Part shown: one piece after another, positions 1 through 7,219 of the stretch
Numbering within the stretch: position 1 is the stretch's first letter
Layout: the number at the start of each line of letters is the position of its first letter
Assembly: GCA_938084555.1 (NCBI GenBank)
Contig: CALKFR010000050.1
Location: 1-32,294, forward strand
Length of the DNA: 32,294 nucleotides
DNA from: an uncultured Flavobacteriaceae bacterium
GTDB lineage: Bacteria; Bacteroidota; Bacteroidia; Flavobacteriales; Flavobacteriaceae
Reading direction: 5' to 3'
Translations under genes and position numbers: made by a program
The notes under the pieces: generated by a model
Seen by the model: the letters and a program-made list of their open reading frames with translations, nothing else
Databases searched by the model: none
Told to the model about the DNA's origin: nothing

Positions 1-624
1 GTAACCTATCCATCAAAAAAATATTCTTTTTTAAATACACTAATACGGTTTGAAAAATTACTTTCTACTATTCACTATTTTTCTTATGCTAAACTAAAAT
101 CACCTTATATGGCTGATGGAAAAAATTTAGCTTACAAAAAAAGTGATTTTTTTAGAGTAAATGGGTTTATAAATCACATTAAAATAAATTCTGGACATGA
201 TAATCTTTTTATAAGAGATGCATCCACATCATCGAATACAACTATAGCACTGAGCCCAAAAAGCCATGTAATATCTGAAACTCCAAACACCCTAAGAGAA
301 TGGTTTTACCAAAAAAAAAATCATATAAAAACTACCTCACATTATAAACTTAAACATAAATTATTGATAGGGTTATATAATAGTTCCAAATTACTTTTTC
401 TATTTTTAATTCCCTTTATATTAATTTTTAAAACTAACTCTTATAGCTTAATAATTATTTTAAGTTATATAAGCTTCAACTATTTGATTATTGGTTATTG
501 TGCCAAAAAGTTACACGAAACTAGTTTAATATATTTATTACCGTTTTTAGAGTTATTTTTAGTTCTGTTTCAATTTGCTATATTTATAACCAACTCCATA
601 TCAAAACCAACGCATTGGAAATAA
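1..624 (+). CDS. Glycosyltransferase family 2, C-terminal part (5' end off the window)
   Basis: The reading frame is open from base 1 with no stop, so this is the last 207 codons of a longer gene and not a short protein starting at the ATG at 109. Visible is the second half of a GT2 (GT-A fold) domain: the GKNLAYKKS segment followed by FFRVNGF resembles the conserved GxGxNLAYRKS...F..GF block of membrane-anchored GT2 enzymes. GHDNLFIRDAS occupies the place of the usual GDDDLF acidic motif, and REWFYQKKNH matches the (Q/R)xxRH region. After that come about three hydrophobic segments (near local residues 130-205), so the protein is probably inner-membrane anchored with a cytoplasmic catalytic domain. 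It would transfer a sugar from a nucleotide- or lipid-linked donor to an unknown acceptor. The stop codon overlaps the start of the sigma-factor gene by 10 bases, suggesting translational coupling. The His replacing the first Asp of the acidic motif is unusual. Confidence 0.85.
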   Translation, partial: VTYPSKKYSFLNTLIRFEKLLSTIHYFSYAKLKSPYMADGKNLAYKKSDFFRVNGFINHIKINSGHDNLFIRDASTSSNTTIALSPKSHVISETPNTLREWFYQKKNHIKTTSHYKLKHKLLIGLYNSSKLLFLFLIPFILIFKTNSYSLIIILSYISFNYLIIGYCAKKLHETSLIYLLPFLELFLVLFQFAIFITNSISKPTHWK

Positions 625-1181
625 CTAAAGAAATTTTGGCGAATCATATTGAGAAAGCAAAACAAGGAGACCAAAGTTCTTTTAATTTTTTATTACATCA
701 TTTTTGGTCAGACATTTACAACTATCAATTAAAAAGAAATCAAAATGAAAATGATGCTGAAGACATTACTATACAAACATTTTCTAAAGCATTTGATAAG
801 ATTAATAGTTTTGACAAAAAATATCAATTCAAAACTTGGTTAACAACCATTTCTAAAAATATACATATAGATTTAATTAGGAGAAATAAAAAATCTATAA
901 ATACTGCAACTAGTGAAGATCAAGAAGCTGAAGCTTATAAGATTGTTGATAATAACCCCACCCCTGAAGACAATATTATCACCGAACAAAACCTAGCTAA
1001 GCTTCTAGAAGATATCAAACAGCTAAAACCAAAATATCAAGAAGTTATTCATTTACGTTTTTTTAAAGAATTATCCTACAGGGAAATCTCAGAACATTTA
1101 AATGAACCTATGAGCAACATCAAAGTAAAATTATTACGTGCTAAAAAAATATTAGCGGAGATTATAAATAAATCTGAATGA
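615..1181 (+). CDS. RNA polymerase sigma-70-family (ECF-like) sigma factor
   Basis: A 188-residue group-4-type sigma factor that would direct RNA polymerase to a set of promoters. Region 2 lies at about residues 22-90 (NENDAEDITIQTFSKAFDKI for the core-binding helix, then FKTWLTTISKNIHIDLIRR for -10 recognition). Region 4 lies at about 130-182 (YQEVIHLRFFKELSYREISEHL, a helix-turn-helix, then SNIKVKLLRAKKIL). The start is TTG at 615; no in-frame ATG lies nearby and the family N-terminus (MEITKEIL) begins there. It overlaps the preceding glycosyltransferase by 10 bases and its stop overlaps the ATG of the next gene (ATGA at 1178-1181). No anti-sigma factor gene is adjacent, so what controls its activity cannot be read from the window. 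The family is certain; its regulon is unknown. Confidence 0.92.
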   Translation: MEITKEILANHIEKAKQGDQSSFNFLLHHFWSDIYNYQLKRNQNENDAEDITIQTFSKAFDKINSFDKKYQFKTWLTTISKNIHIDLIRRNKKSINTATSEDQEAEAYKIVDNNPTPEDNIITEQNLAKLLEDIKQLKPKYQEVIHLRFFKELSYREISEHLNEPMSNIKVKLLRAKKILAEIINKSE

Positions 1182-2395
1182 AAAAAAACTTCCTAAAATC
1201 TATAGGTCCAGGATTACTTTTTGCTGGTGCAGCTATAGGTGTTTCTCACCTTGTTCAATCTACAAGAGCCGGAGCTGATTTTGGTTTTGGTTTATTATGG
1301 GCGATATTAATTGCAGCTCTATTTAAATACCCTTTTTTCCAATTTGGGCCTAGATATGCTGCGGCTACTGGAGAGACTTTGTTAGATGGATATAAAAAAT
1401 TAGGTAAAGGTGTTTTGGCCATTAGTTACAGTATTAGTTTTATAACTATGTTCATTATTCAAGCAGCAGTTACAATTGTTACAGCTGGTTTAGCCGTAAA
1501 TCTTTTTGGTTTTTTTGATATGGTTACTTGGTCTTTATTAATTACTATTATTAGTATTTCTATATTACTTATCGGCAAATACAAACTTTTAGATAACTTA
1601 ATGAAATATGTTATTTTAATTTTAACTTTATCTACCCTTATAGCCGTTAGTGTTGCCATTACAAAAAACACCCAAGTATATACATTTACTCAAGTATTCC
1701 CTAAGGAAACCATTGAAATTTATTTTTTAATTGCTTTTTTAGGTTGGATGCCAGCTCCCTTAGATATTTCAATATGGCAATCTATATGGTCTTTAGAAAA
1801 AGAAAAGACAACATTAAAAAAAACAACAACTAAACAAGCCATATTCGATTTTAATATTGGGTATATAGGTACCATATTTTTAGCAGTCTGTTTTATCGTT
1901 CTGGGAGCTTTAGTGATGTACGGAACTGGTCAAAATTTTTCAAACAAAGGAAGTGTTTTTGCGGGTCAATTAATTGAATTATACACAAAAAACTTAGGTG
2001 ATTTTGCCTATGTATTTATTGCTATAGCTGCTTTCACTACTATGTTTAGTACTACTATTACCACACTAGACGCCTCTCCTAGAACAATGTCTATAGCCAA
2101 TGATTTATTATTTTCAAACAAAATAAGGTTGAAATACTATTTTTGGATTATTCTTTTAGGAATAGGAACTTATATAATCCTTAGATACTTTATAGACGAC
2201 ATGGGTTTAATGGTAAAAATAGCTACCATATTATCTTTTTTAACAGCACCCTTTTATGCTATTTTAAACTTTATTCTAATTACTGGAAAACATACACCAA
2301 AAGAGCATCAACCGTCTATATATTTAAAAGTTTTAAGTATCGTTGGAATTATTTTTTTAATAGCATTTAGTTCATGGTTCCTGTTTAGTTTGTAA
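1178..2395 (+). CDS. Nramp-like membrane transporter with non-canonical metal site
   Basis: A 405-residue integral membrane protein with roughly 11 hydrophobic segments and the overall pattern of the Nramp (SLC11) divalent-metal transporter family: SIGPGLLFAGAAIG in TM1, GWMPAPLDISIW in TM6, and a mid-length cytoplasmic loop rich in Lys/Thr near residues 205-220. In classical Nramp proteins TM1 carries DPGN and TM6 carries MPHN, which bind the metal ion. Aligned by eye, this protein has GVSH for DPGN and MPAP for MPHN, so the metal-ligating Asp and Asn of TM1 are Gly and His, and the TM6 Asn is Pro. The fold assignment is sound but Mn/Fe transport should not be assumed; it may carry another substrate. 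Its start overlaps the sigma-factor stop by 4 bases, so the two are probably co-translated. Confidence 0.85.
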   Translation: MKKNFLKSIGPGLLFAGAAIGVSHLVQSTRAGADFGFGLLWAILIAALFKYPFFQFGPRYAAATGETLLDGYKKLGKGVLAISYSISFITMFIIQAAVTIVTAGLAVNLFGFFDMVTWSLLITIISISILLIGKYKLLDNLMKYVILILTLSTLIAVSVAITKNTQVYTFTQVFPKETIEIYFLIAFLGWMPAPLDISIWQSIWSLEKEKTTLKKTTTKQAIFDFNIGYIGTIFLAVCFIVLGALVMYGTGQNFSNKGSVFAGQLIELYTKNLGDFAYVFIAIAAFTTMFSTTITTLDASPRTMSIANDLLFSNKIRLKYYFWIILLGIGTYIILRYFIDDMGLMVKIATILSFLTAPFYAILNFILITGKHTPKEHQPSIYLKVLSIVGIIFLIAFSSWFLFSL

Positions 2396-2407
2396 TAGTT
2401 TTCTTCG

Positions 2408-2415
2408 TAACTTTG
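2408..2415 (+). promoter_or_regulatory. Bacteroidota -7 element upstream of lipA
   Basis: TAACTTTG matches the Bacteroidota -7 consensus TAnnTTTG exactly. A TTTG lies upstream at 2389-2392, a somewhat short spacing for the -33 element. Expected transcription start is about 2422, leaving a 5' leader of about 14 bases before the lipA ATG. The 40-base gap between the transporter stop and lipA makes a separate promoter plausible. Confidence 0.55.
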
Positions 2416-2435
2416 CATTATAAATTACATAAATA

Positions 2436-3305
2436 ATGGCAAACGATATTGCTGTACTACCTAAAAGAGTTAAAAAACCAGAATGGCTTCGTGTAAAACT
2501 ACCTGTAGGGAAAAAGTACACAGAGCTCAGAGGATTGGTAGATAAGTATAAATTAAATACTATTTGTACCAGTGGAAGTTGTCCTAATATGGGAGAATGT
2601 TGGGGAGAAGGTACTGCTACCTTTATGATTTTAGGAAATATCTGTACTAGATCTTGTGGTTTTTGTGGGGTTAAAACTGGAAGACCCGAAACAGTTGAAT
2701 GGGATGAACCTGAAAAAGTAGCTAGATCAATTAAAATAATGGGTATAAAACATGCCGTAATTACTTCAGTTGATAGAGATGATTTAAAAGACGGAGGATC
2801 TATTATTTGGGCCGAAACAGTAGAGGCAATTCGAAGAGCAAACCCAAATACAACCTTGGAAACTTTAATTCCGGATTTTCAAGGAAAAACAAATCAAATA
2901 GATCGTATTATTGATGTTCATCCAGAAGTGGTATCACATAATATGGAAACTGTTAGAAGATTAACTCGAGAAGTAAGAATTCAAGCAAAGTACGATAGAA
3001 GTCTTGGTGTACTTCAATACCTTAAAGAAAAAGGAATGAGAACCAAAACTGGATTAATGTTAGGTCTTGGTGAAACTGAGGAAGAAGTTATTCAAACGAT
3101 GAAAGATTTACAAGGGGTAGGACTAGATGTTCTAACAATTGGTCAGTATTTACAACCCACAAAAAAACACTTACCTGTAAAGGAATTTATTACACCTAAT
3201 CAATTTAAAAAATACGAAACTTTAGGCTTAGAGATGGGCTTTATGTATGTGGAAAGTGGTGCCTTAGTTCGTTCCTCATACAAAGCACACAAACACGCTA
3301 TATAA
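2436..3305 (+). CDS. lipA: Lipoyl synthase (radical SAM)
   Basis: LipA inserts two sulfur atoms at C6 and C8 of octanoyl chains attached to lipoyl domains (PDH, OGDH, GcvH), using two [4Fe-4S] clusters and S-adenosylmethionine. Both cluster motifs are visible: the auxiliary-cluster Cys44, Cys49 and Cys55 in [12 protein letters not shown], and the radical-SAM CX3CX2C Cys70, Cys74 and Cys77 in CTRSCGFC. Near the C-terminus RSSYKA carries the conserved RSSY motif whose Ser ligates the auxiliary cluster. Length (289 residues) is normal for the family. A consensus promoter element lies just upstream, and a dihydrolipoyl dehydrogenase gene, which serves the same complexes, is 8.5 kb downstream on the same strand. 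Confidence 0.98.
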   Translation: MANDIAVLPKRVKKPEWLRVKLPVGKKYTELRGLVDKYKLNTICTSGSCPNMGECWGEGTATFMILGNICTRSCGFCGVKTGRPETVEWDEPEKVARSIKIMGIKHAVITSVDRDDLKDGGSIIWAETVEAIRRANPNTTLETLIPDFQGKTNQIDRIIDVHPEVVSHNMETVRRLTREVRIQAKYDRSLGVLQYLKEKGMRTKTGLMLGLGETEEEVIQTMKDLQGVGLDVLTIGQYLQPTKKHLPVKEFITPNQFKKYETLGLEMGFMYVESGALVRSSYKAHKHAI

Positions 3306-3397
3306 AAATATCAAAAAAAATTAATTACAATATAAATTTTAGAGATTAGTTTAAATAAAAATAATTATTATTAATAAATAAAAAAATAAGTGACTTT

Positions 3398-3414
3398 TGG
3401 CACAATAGTTGAAT
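3398..3414 (+). promoter_or_regulatory. Sigma-54-like -24/-12 promoter
   Basis: TGGCAC (3398-3403), five bases, then TTGAAT (3409-3414). The -24 GG and the -12 G are 12 bases apart, the exact geometry of RpoN promoters (TGGCAC-N5-TTGC). The one deviation is A for C after the -12 G. Predicted start is about 3424. No ORF follows on this strand before the hairpin terminator at 3475-3505. Confidence 0.4.
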
Positions 3415-3423
3415 TACATGTTT

Positions 3424-3505
3424 AGTAAATCTTAGTTATTTGATTTATAAAAAGTAATTTGATTAGTTTTAGTTAAAAAACCATCTCTATTATAGAGATG
3501 GTTTT
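3424..3505 (+). ncRNA. Candidate small RNA between lipA and the dipeptidase gene
   Basis: The intergenic stretch 3306-3531 has no convincing ORF. A sigma-54-like promoter at 3398-3414 and a strong hairpin with flanking A and T runs at 3475-3505 would bound a transcript of about 80 bases. This is inferred only from the promoter-terminator pairing; no known RNA family is recognised. Confidence 0.27.
3475..3505. terminator. Bidirectional hairpin terminator between convergent lipA and dipeptidase genes
   Basis: CCATCTCTA (3481-3489), loop TTA, TAGAGATGG (3493-3501) is a perfect 9-bp stem. It is flanked by six A (3475-3480) and four T (3502-3505), so it can terminate transcription from either side. 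Confidence 0.85.
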
Positions 3506-3531
3506 AATATATAATGCCTATTTGTATCTTT

Positions 3532-4842
3532 TTAAACTTTATCTAAAGCTTGTAATTTTTTTGCAATAGCTTCAACTCTGTCTAAAACTCGGAGTAAATT
3601 ACCACTCCATAATTGACCAATTTCTTCTTCAGAGTAACCTCTTTTTAGTAGCTCTGCAGTTACGTTTAATGTTTCAGAAGCATCATTCCATCCATATACG
3701 CCTCCACCTCCGTCAAAATCTGAACTTATACCAACATGATCTAATCCCATTTTTGTAACCAAATAATCTATATGATCAACAAAATCTGCGACATTTACTG
3801 GTTTTGGATCCGACTCATTCATCATCAGAGCTGCTTCTTTTGACATTGCTCTATATTCTTTAACATATGTTTTACGATCAGTATCTTTTAATTTTCTAAT
3901 TTGATCCCAAGACATCATTTCTATTCCTCTTTCTTTAGCTAAATTTTCAACTTTTTTTGATAATGCAGATGCATATGCAGTATGCTTCTCTGAATTCACA
4001 TAAGAACTGAATGCTACTGTTTGGACTACCCCTCCATTAGACTTTATCCATTCTAATTGCTCATCATCTAAATTTCGACTATGATTACATAAAGCCCTTG
4101 CTGATGAATGAGAGGCAATAATGGGTGCTTTAGATAATGAAATCATATCTTTAATAGATTGTTTTGATGGATGAGAAATATCGATCATCATACCCCATTT
4201 ATTCATTTCCTCTATAACCTGCCTTCCGAGATCACTAACTCCTTTGTCTACCCATAAACTGTCTTTTTCTCCAGTATTTGAATCACAAAATTGACTGTGA
4301 CCATTGTGAGACAAAGACATGTATCTAGCACCTCTGTCATAAAATTCTTTAACCCTAGAAATATCTAGACCCAGAGGATAGGCATTTTCTACTCCAATCA
4401 TAGCAACTTTCTTTCCAGAACGATGTAATTGTCTTGCTTCAGAAGAATTTACCGCTAAACCTATTTTATCTGGCGCAATTTCTTTTGTTAATCTATGAAT
4501 AGCTTCAAACTTACTTATTGCATTTTCATATGCACTTTTGTATCCCTCAGTTGAAAGAGGTCCTTGACTAGTGTAAACAATGAACCAAGCAACATCTAAA
4601 CCACCTGCTTTCATCGTTGGAAGATTAACTTGATTCCCCAGATCTTCAGTATAATTATTTTCGTTGGTGAAATTAGCCACATTAATATCTACATGGGTAT
4701 CTAAGACCAAAACTCGATTATGAATTTCTTGAGCTTTCTCCAAAATTTCATTCGAATAATTCATAAAATTATTTTTTTGATTCTGTTTAGTATAGCAGCC
4801 TGTGATTAACAATGTAAAAACAATGATTTTAAAAATTTTCAT
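3532..4842 (-). CDS. Membrane dipeptidase (peptidase family M19), lipoprotein
   Basis: A renal-dipeptidase-type metallopeptidase that hydrolyses dipeptides (some members also D-containing dipeptides) with a binuclear zinc site. The N-terminus is a lipoprotein signal: a short basic start, hydrophobic core and lipobox LITGC with Cys16 as the lipidated residue, so it is probably anchored in the cell envelope facing the periplasm. Zinc-site motifs are in order: VLDTHVD (HxD), GVENAYPL (bridging Glu), SLSHNGHSQ, DISHPS and IIASHSSARAL (His ligands), and GISSDFDGGGG near the C-terminus. Length (436) fits the family. It converges on lipA across the bidirectional terminator and lies 75 bases downstream of the cysteine-synthase-like gene, so it could be on its own transcript. 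The physiological substrate cannot be read from the sequence. Confidence 0.93.
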   Translation of the reverse strand: MKIFKIIVFTLLITGCYTKQNQKNNFMNYSNEILEKAQEIHNRVLVLDTHVDINVANFTNENNYTEDLGNQVNLPTMKAGGLDVAWFIVYTSQGPLSTEGYKSAYENAISKFEAIHRLTKEIAPDKIGLAVNSSEARQLHRSGKKVAMIGVENAYPLGLDISRVKEFYDRGARYMSLSHNGHSQFCDSNTGEKDSLWVDKGVSDLGRQVIEEMNKWGMMIDISHPSKQSIKDMISLSKAPIIASHSSARALCNHSRNLDDEQLEWIKSNGGVVQTVAFSSYVNSEKHTAYASALSKKVENLAKERGIEMMSWDQIRKLKDTDRKTYVKEYRAMSKEAALMMNESDPKPVNVADFVDHIDYLVTKMGLDHVGISSDFDGGGGVYGWNDASETLNVTAELLKRGYSEEEIGQLWSGNLLRVLDRVEAIAKKLQALDKV

Positions 4843-4917
4843 ATTTATTATTTAAATATTATTCTTCAAGGTAATAATTTAAAATTATTTTTCTATTTAA
4901 TTTTAGAATGTTTTTAC

Positions 4918-5898
4918 TTATTTAATAAACCCTTGTTTACGCATCCAATCATCATTAAACATTTTACCTACATACCTACTACCATGATCATGAAATAAAA
5001 CTACTACAACATCATCTTTTGTGAAATGTTCTTTTAATTGTAATAGACCTTTAATAGCTGCTCCTGCTGAATTACCTAGAAACATTCCTTCCTCTTTTGC
5101 GAGTCTTTGAGTATAAATAGCAGCATCTTTATCGGTAACTTTTGTAAAACCATCTATTAAAGAAAAATTCACATTTAGCGGTAAAATATCTTCACCAATA
5201 CCTTCGGTAACATAAGGGTAAATCTCATTATTATCAAATATCCCAGTTTCATGATATTTTTTAAATACAGAGCCATATGTATCTATACCCCATACTTTAA
5301 TTTCAGGGTTCATCATTTTTAAATAGCTTCCAACACCTGAAATTGTTCCTCCTGTACCAACGCCAACAACAAAATGAGTTACTTTGCCATTTGTTTGTTC
5401 CCATATTTCTGGACCTGTACTTTTAAAATGTGCCTTACAATTACTTGGATTATCATATTGATTCACATACCAAGAATTGGGGGTTTCCTTACCTAATCTT
5501 TTAGAAACTGAATAATAAGATCTTGGATCTTCTGGCTCAACATCGGTAGGACAAACAACTACCTCTGCTCCAACTGCACGTAGGATATCAACTTTTTCTT
5601 TAGATTGTTTATCTGCCATAACAAAAATACACTTATACCCTTTTATTACAGCTGCTAATGCTAGTCCCATTCCCGTATTTCCAGAGGTCCCTTCAATAAT
5701 AGTTCCTCCAGGCTTCAAACGTCCATCAGCTTCGGCATCTTCAATCATTTGCAATGCCATTCTGTCTTTTACAGAATTTCCAGGATTAAAAGTTTCATAT
5801 TTGGAGAGAACCAAACAAGGTAAATCTTTTGTTAGATGATTAATCTTAACTAAAGGTGTATTTCCTATGGTCTCTAGAATATTATTTGCGTATTGCAT
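4918..5898 (-). CDS. PLP-dependent cysteine synthase / cystathionine beta-synthase family enzyme
   Basis: A fold-type II PLP enzyme that performs beta-replacement on serine or O-acetylserine. Lys44 in NPGNSVKDRM is the Schiff-base lysine. EGTSGNTGMGLA is the substrate-binding loop and GVGTGGTISGVG is the PLP phosphate-binding glycine loop. The C-terminus VLFHDHGSRYVGKMFNDDWM resembles cystathionine beta-synthase (and its bacterial homologues) more than CysK, which usually ends near the catalytic core. There is no CBS (Bateman) regulatory domain and no N-terminal haem segment; 326 residues is the catalytic core only. The reaction could be cystathionine formation (serine plus homocysteine) or cysteine synthesis, and the sequence alone does not decide between them. 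It lies upstream of the dipeptidase gene and downstream of the permease gene on the same strand, with gaps of about 75-80 bases. Confidence 0.9.
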   Translation of the reverse strand: MQYANNILETIGNTPLVKINHLTKDLPCLVLSKYETFNPGNSVKDRMALQMIEDAEADGRLKPGGTIIEGTSGNTGMGLALAAVIKGYKCIFVMADKQSKEKVDILRAVGAEVVVCPTDVEPEDPRSYYSVSKRLGKETPNSWYVNQYDNPSNCKAHFKSTGPEIWEQTNGKVTHFVVGVGTGGTISGVGSYLKMMNPEIKVWGIDTYGSVFKKYHETGIFDNNEIYPYVTEGIGEDILPLNVNFSLIDGFTKVTDKDAAIYTQRLAKEEGMFLGNSAGAAIKGLLQLKEHFTKDDVVVVLFHDHGSRYVGKMFNDDWMRKQGFIK

Positions 5899-5979
5899 TA
5901 TAATCTTTTATTATCACGTAAAGGAACAAAATATTTCATAAATAACCTCCAAACAAATGGTGTTTTCCTATGAAACTAA

Positions 5980-7215
5980 TCAAGTAAATTTAATAGATTT
6001 TGAAGGTTGAATCTTTGTGATGATAATAGAGGGAATTAGCAGCATTATAAAACACAAAACCAAAGTACCTAGGTTTAAGAACAATACAGATAAAAAATCA
6101 ATACTCACAGGAACTTCAGAAACATAGTATGTAGATGGATCAAGAGAAATAAAACCACCATATTTTTGAGAAAACAGAAGTATTAGTCCTATTAAATTTC
6201 CCCAAAATAATCCAATAAAAATTAAGTAAACTGCATTGTATAAAAAGATTTTTCTTATGCTCCAATTAGAACTTCCCATAGCCTTTAAAATACCTACCAT
6301 TGGAATGCGTTCTAAAATTAAAACCAATAGAGCTGTAATCATATTAATACCAGCCACCAAAATCATAATGATAATAATAAACCACGTATTATTATCAAAA
6401 AGCTCTATCCATTCAAATAACCCCGGATAGCTTGAAGCAATGGTAGTTGCATCTAAAGTTGAATCAATTTCATTATAAACTTCACCACCTATTTGTTGTA
6501 AATCTTCAAAATTCTCTAAAATAACTTCAAAGCCTCCAACTTCATTTTCATTCCATTGATTTAAACGTTGAATCTGCCTTATGTCTCCGATCATTATATT
6601 TTTATCAAACTCAAGAAAACCTGTATTATAAATACCAGTAATGACTAACTTTCGATTTGAAGGTAATTTAGAGGTCTTATTTTTAAAAAATGTAACATTT
6701 ATAGTATCATTTAACTTCAATTTTAATCTATTAACTATAGTTTTCGATAATAGAATATCTCTTGTTCTTTTTTGATTAAAATTTGGAATTTTTCCTGCTA
6801 TTAGATATTCTTTAAAAAATGTCCAATCATAATCTGTGGATACGCCTTTATAAACAATACCCTCAAAATCAGTTTTTGTTCGAATTAATCCTACTTGATT
6901 GGCATAAATTTGAATATTCTTAATCCCTTTGATATTCCGAAATTTTGGATAAAAATTCTGGTTTTTATTAATAGGTATAACAGAAATATCAGAATTATTT
7001 GCATCATACTTTGTTATTTGTATGTGTCCTTTAAAGCCAGATATTTTACTCCTTATTTTCTCTCGCAAACCATCACCTGTAGCAATGGCAATTAACATAA
7101 TAATCAGTCCTAATGAAATTGCTGCTATAGCAATTTTTATTATTGGAGACGAAATACTACTTTTATACTCTTTACCAGAGATAATACGTTTCGCTACAAA
7201 TAATTCGTAATTCAA
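5980..7215 (-). CDS. FtsX/LolE-type ABC transporter permease
   Basis: A membrane protein with the FtsX/MacB-like layout: one N-terminal membrane helix (SSPIIKIAIAAISLGLIIMLIAIATG), a long periplasmic domain, then three helices near the C-terminus, including LVLILERIPMVGILKAMGSSNWSIRKIF, the LKAMG..xxxIxxIF signature of LolC/LolE permeases. It probably works with an ATPase encoded elsewhere to move lipoproteins or lipids out of the inner membrane; the ATPase is not in the window. I choose the TTG at 7215 as start because family members begin (M)NYELFVAKRI, and a -7-like element (7237-7244) ends just upstream. An open frame continues to 7326, but that part is unlike the family and runs into the divergent muramidase gene. 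The start is therefore only 4 bases from the ATG of that gene. Confidence 0.88.
   Translation of the reverse strand: MNYELFVAKRIISGKEYKSSISSPIIKIAIAAISLGLIIMLIAIATGDGLREKIRSKISGFKGHIQITKYDANNSDISVIPINKNQNFYPKFRNIKGIKNIQIYANQVGLIRTKTDFEGIVYKGVSTDYDWTFFKEYLIAGKIPNFNQKRTRDILLSKTIVNRLKLKLNDTINVTFFKNKTSKLPSNRKLVITGIYNTGFLEFDKNIMIGDIRQIQRLNQWNENEVGGFEVILENFEDLQQIGGEVYNEIDSTLDATTIASSYPGLFEWIELFDNNTWFIIIIMILVAGINMITALLVLILERIPMVGILKAMGSSNWSIRKIFLYNAVYLIFIGLFWGNLIGLILLFSQKYGGFISLDPSTYYVSEVPVSIDFLSVLFLNLGTLVLCFIMLLIPSIIITKIQPSKSIKFT
7185..7192 (+). promoter_or_regulatory. Possible -7 element for the NamZ-like gene
   Basis: TACGTTTC differs from TAnnTTTG only in the last base and would start transcription about 20 bases before the ATG at 7220. 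It lies inside the coding region of the divergent permease. No clear -33 element is visible. Confidence 0.3.
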
Positions 7216-7219
7216 TGCT

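Noticed and set aside
3306-3397. tRNA or other structured RNA immediately after lipA
   Set aside because: The sequence is nearly pure A/T without cloverleaf arms or a T-loop motif.
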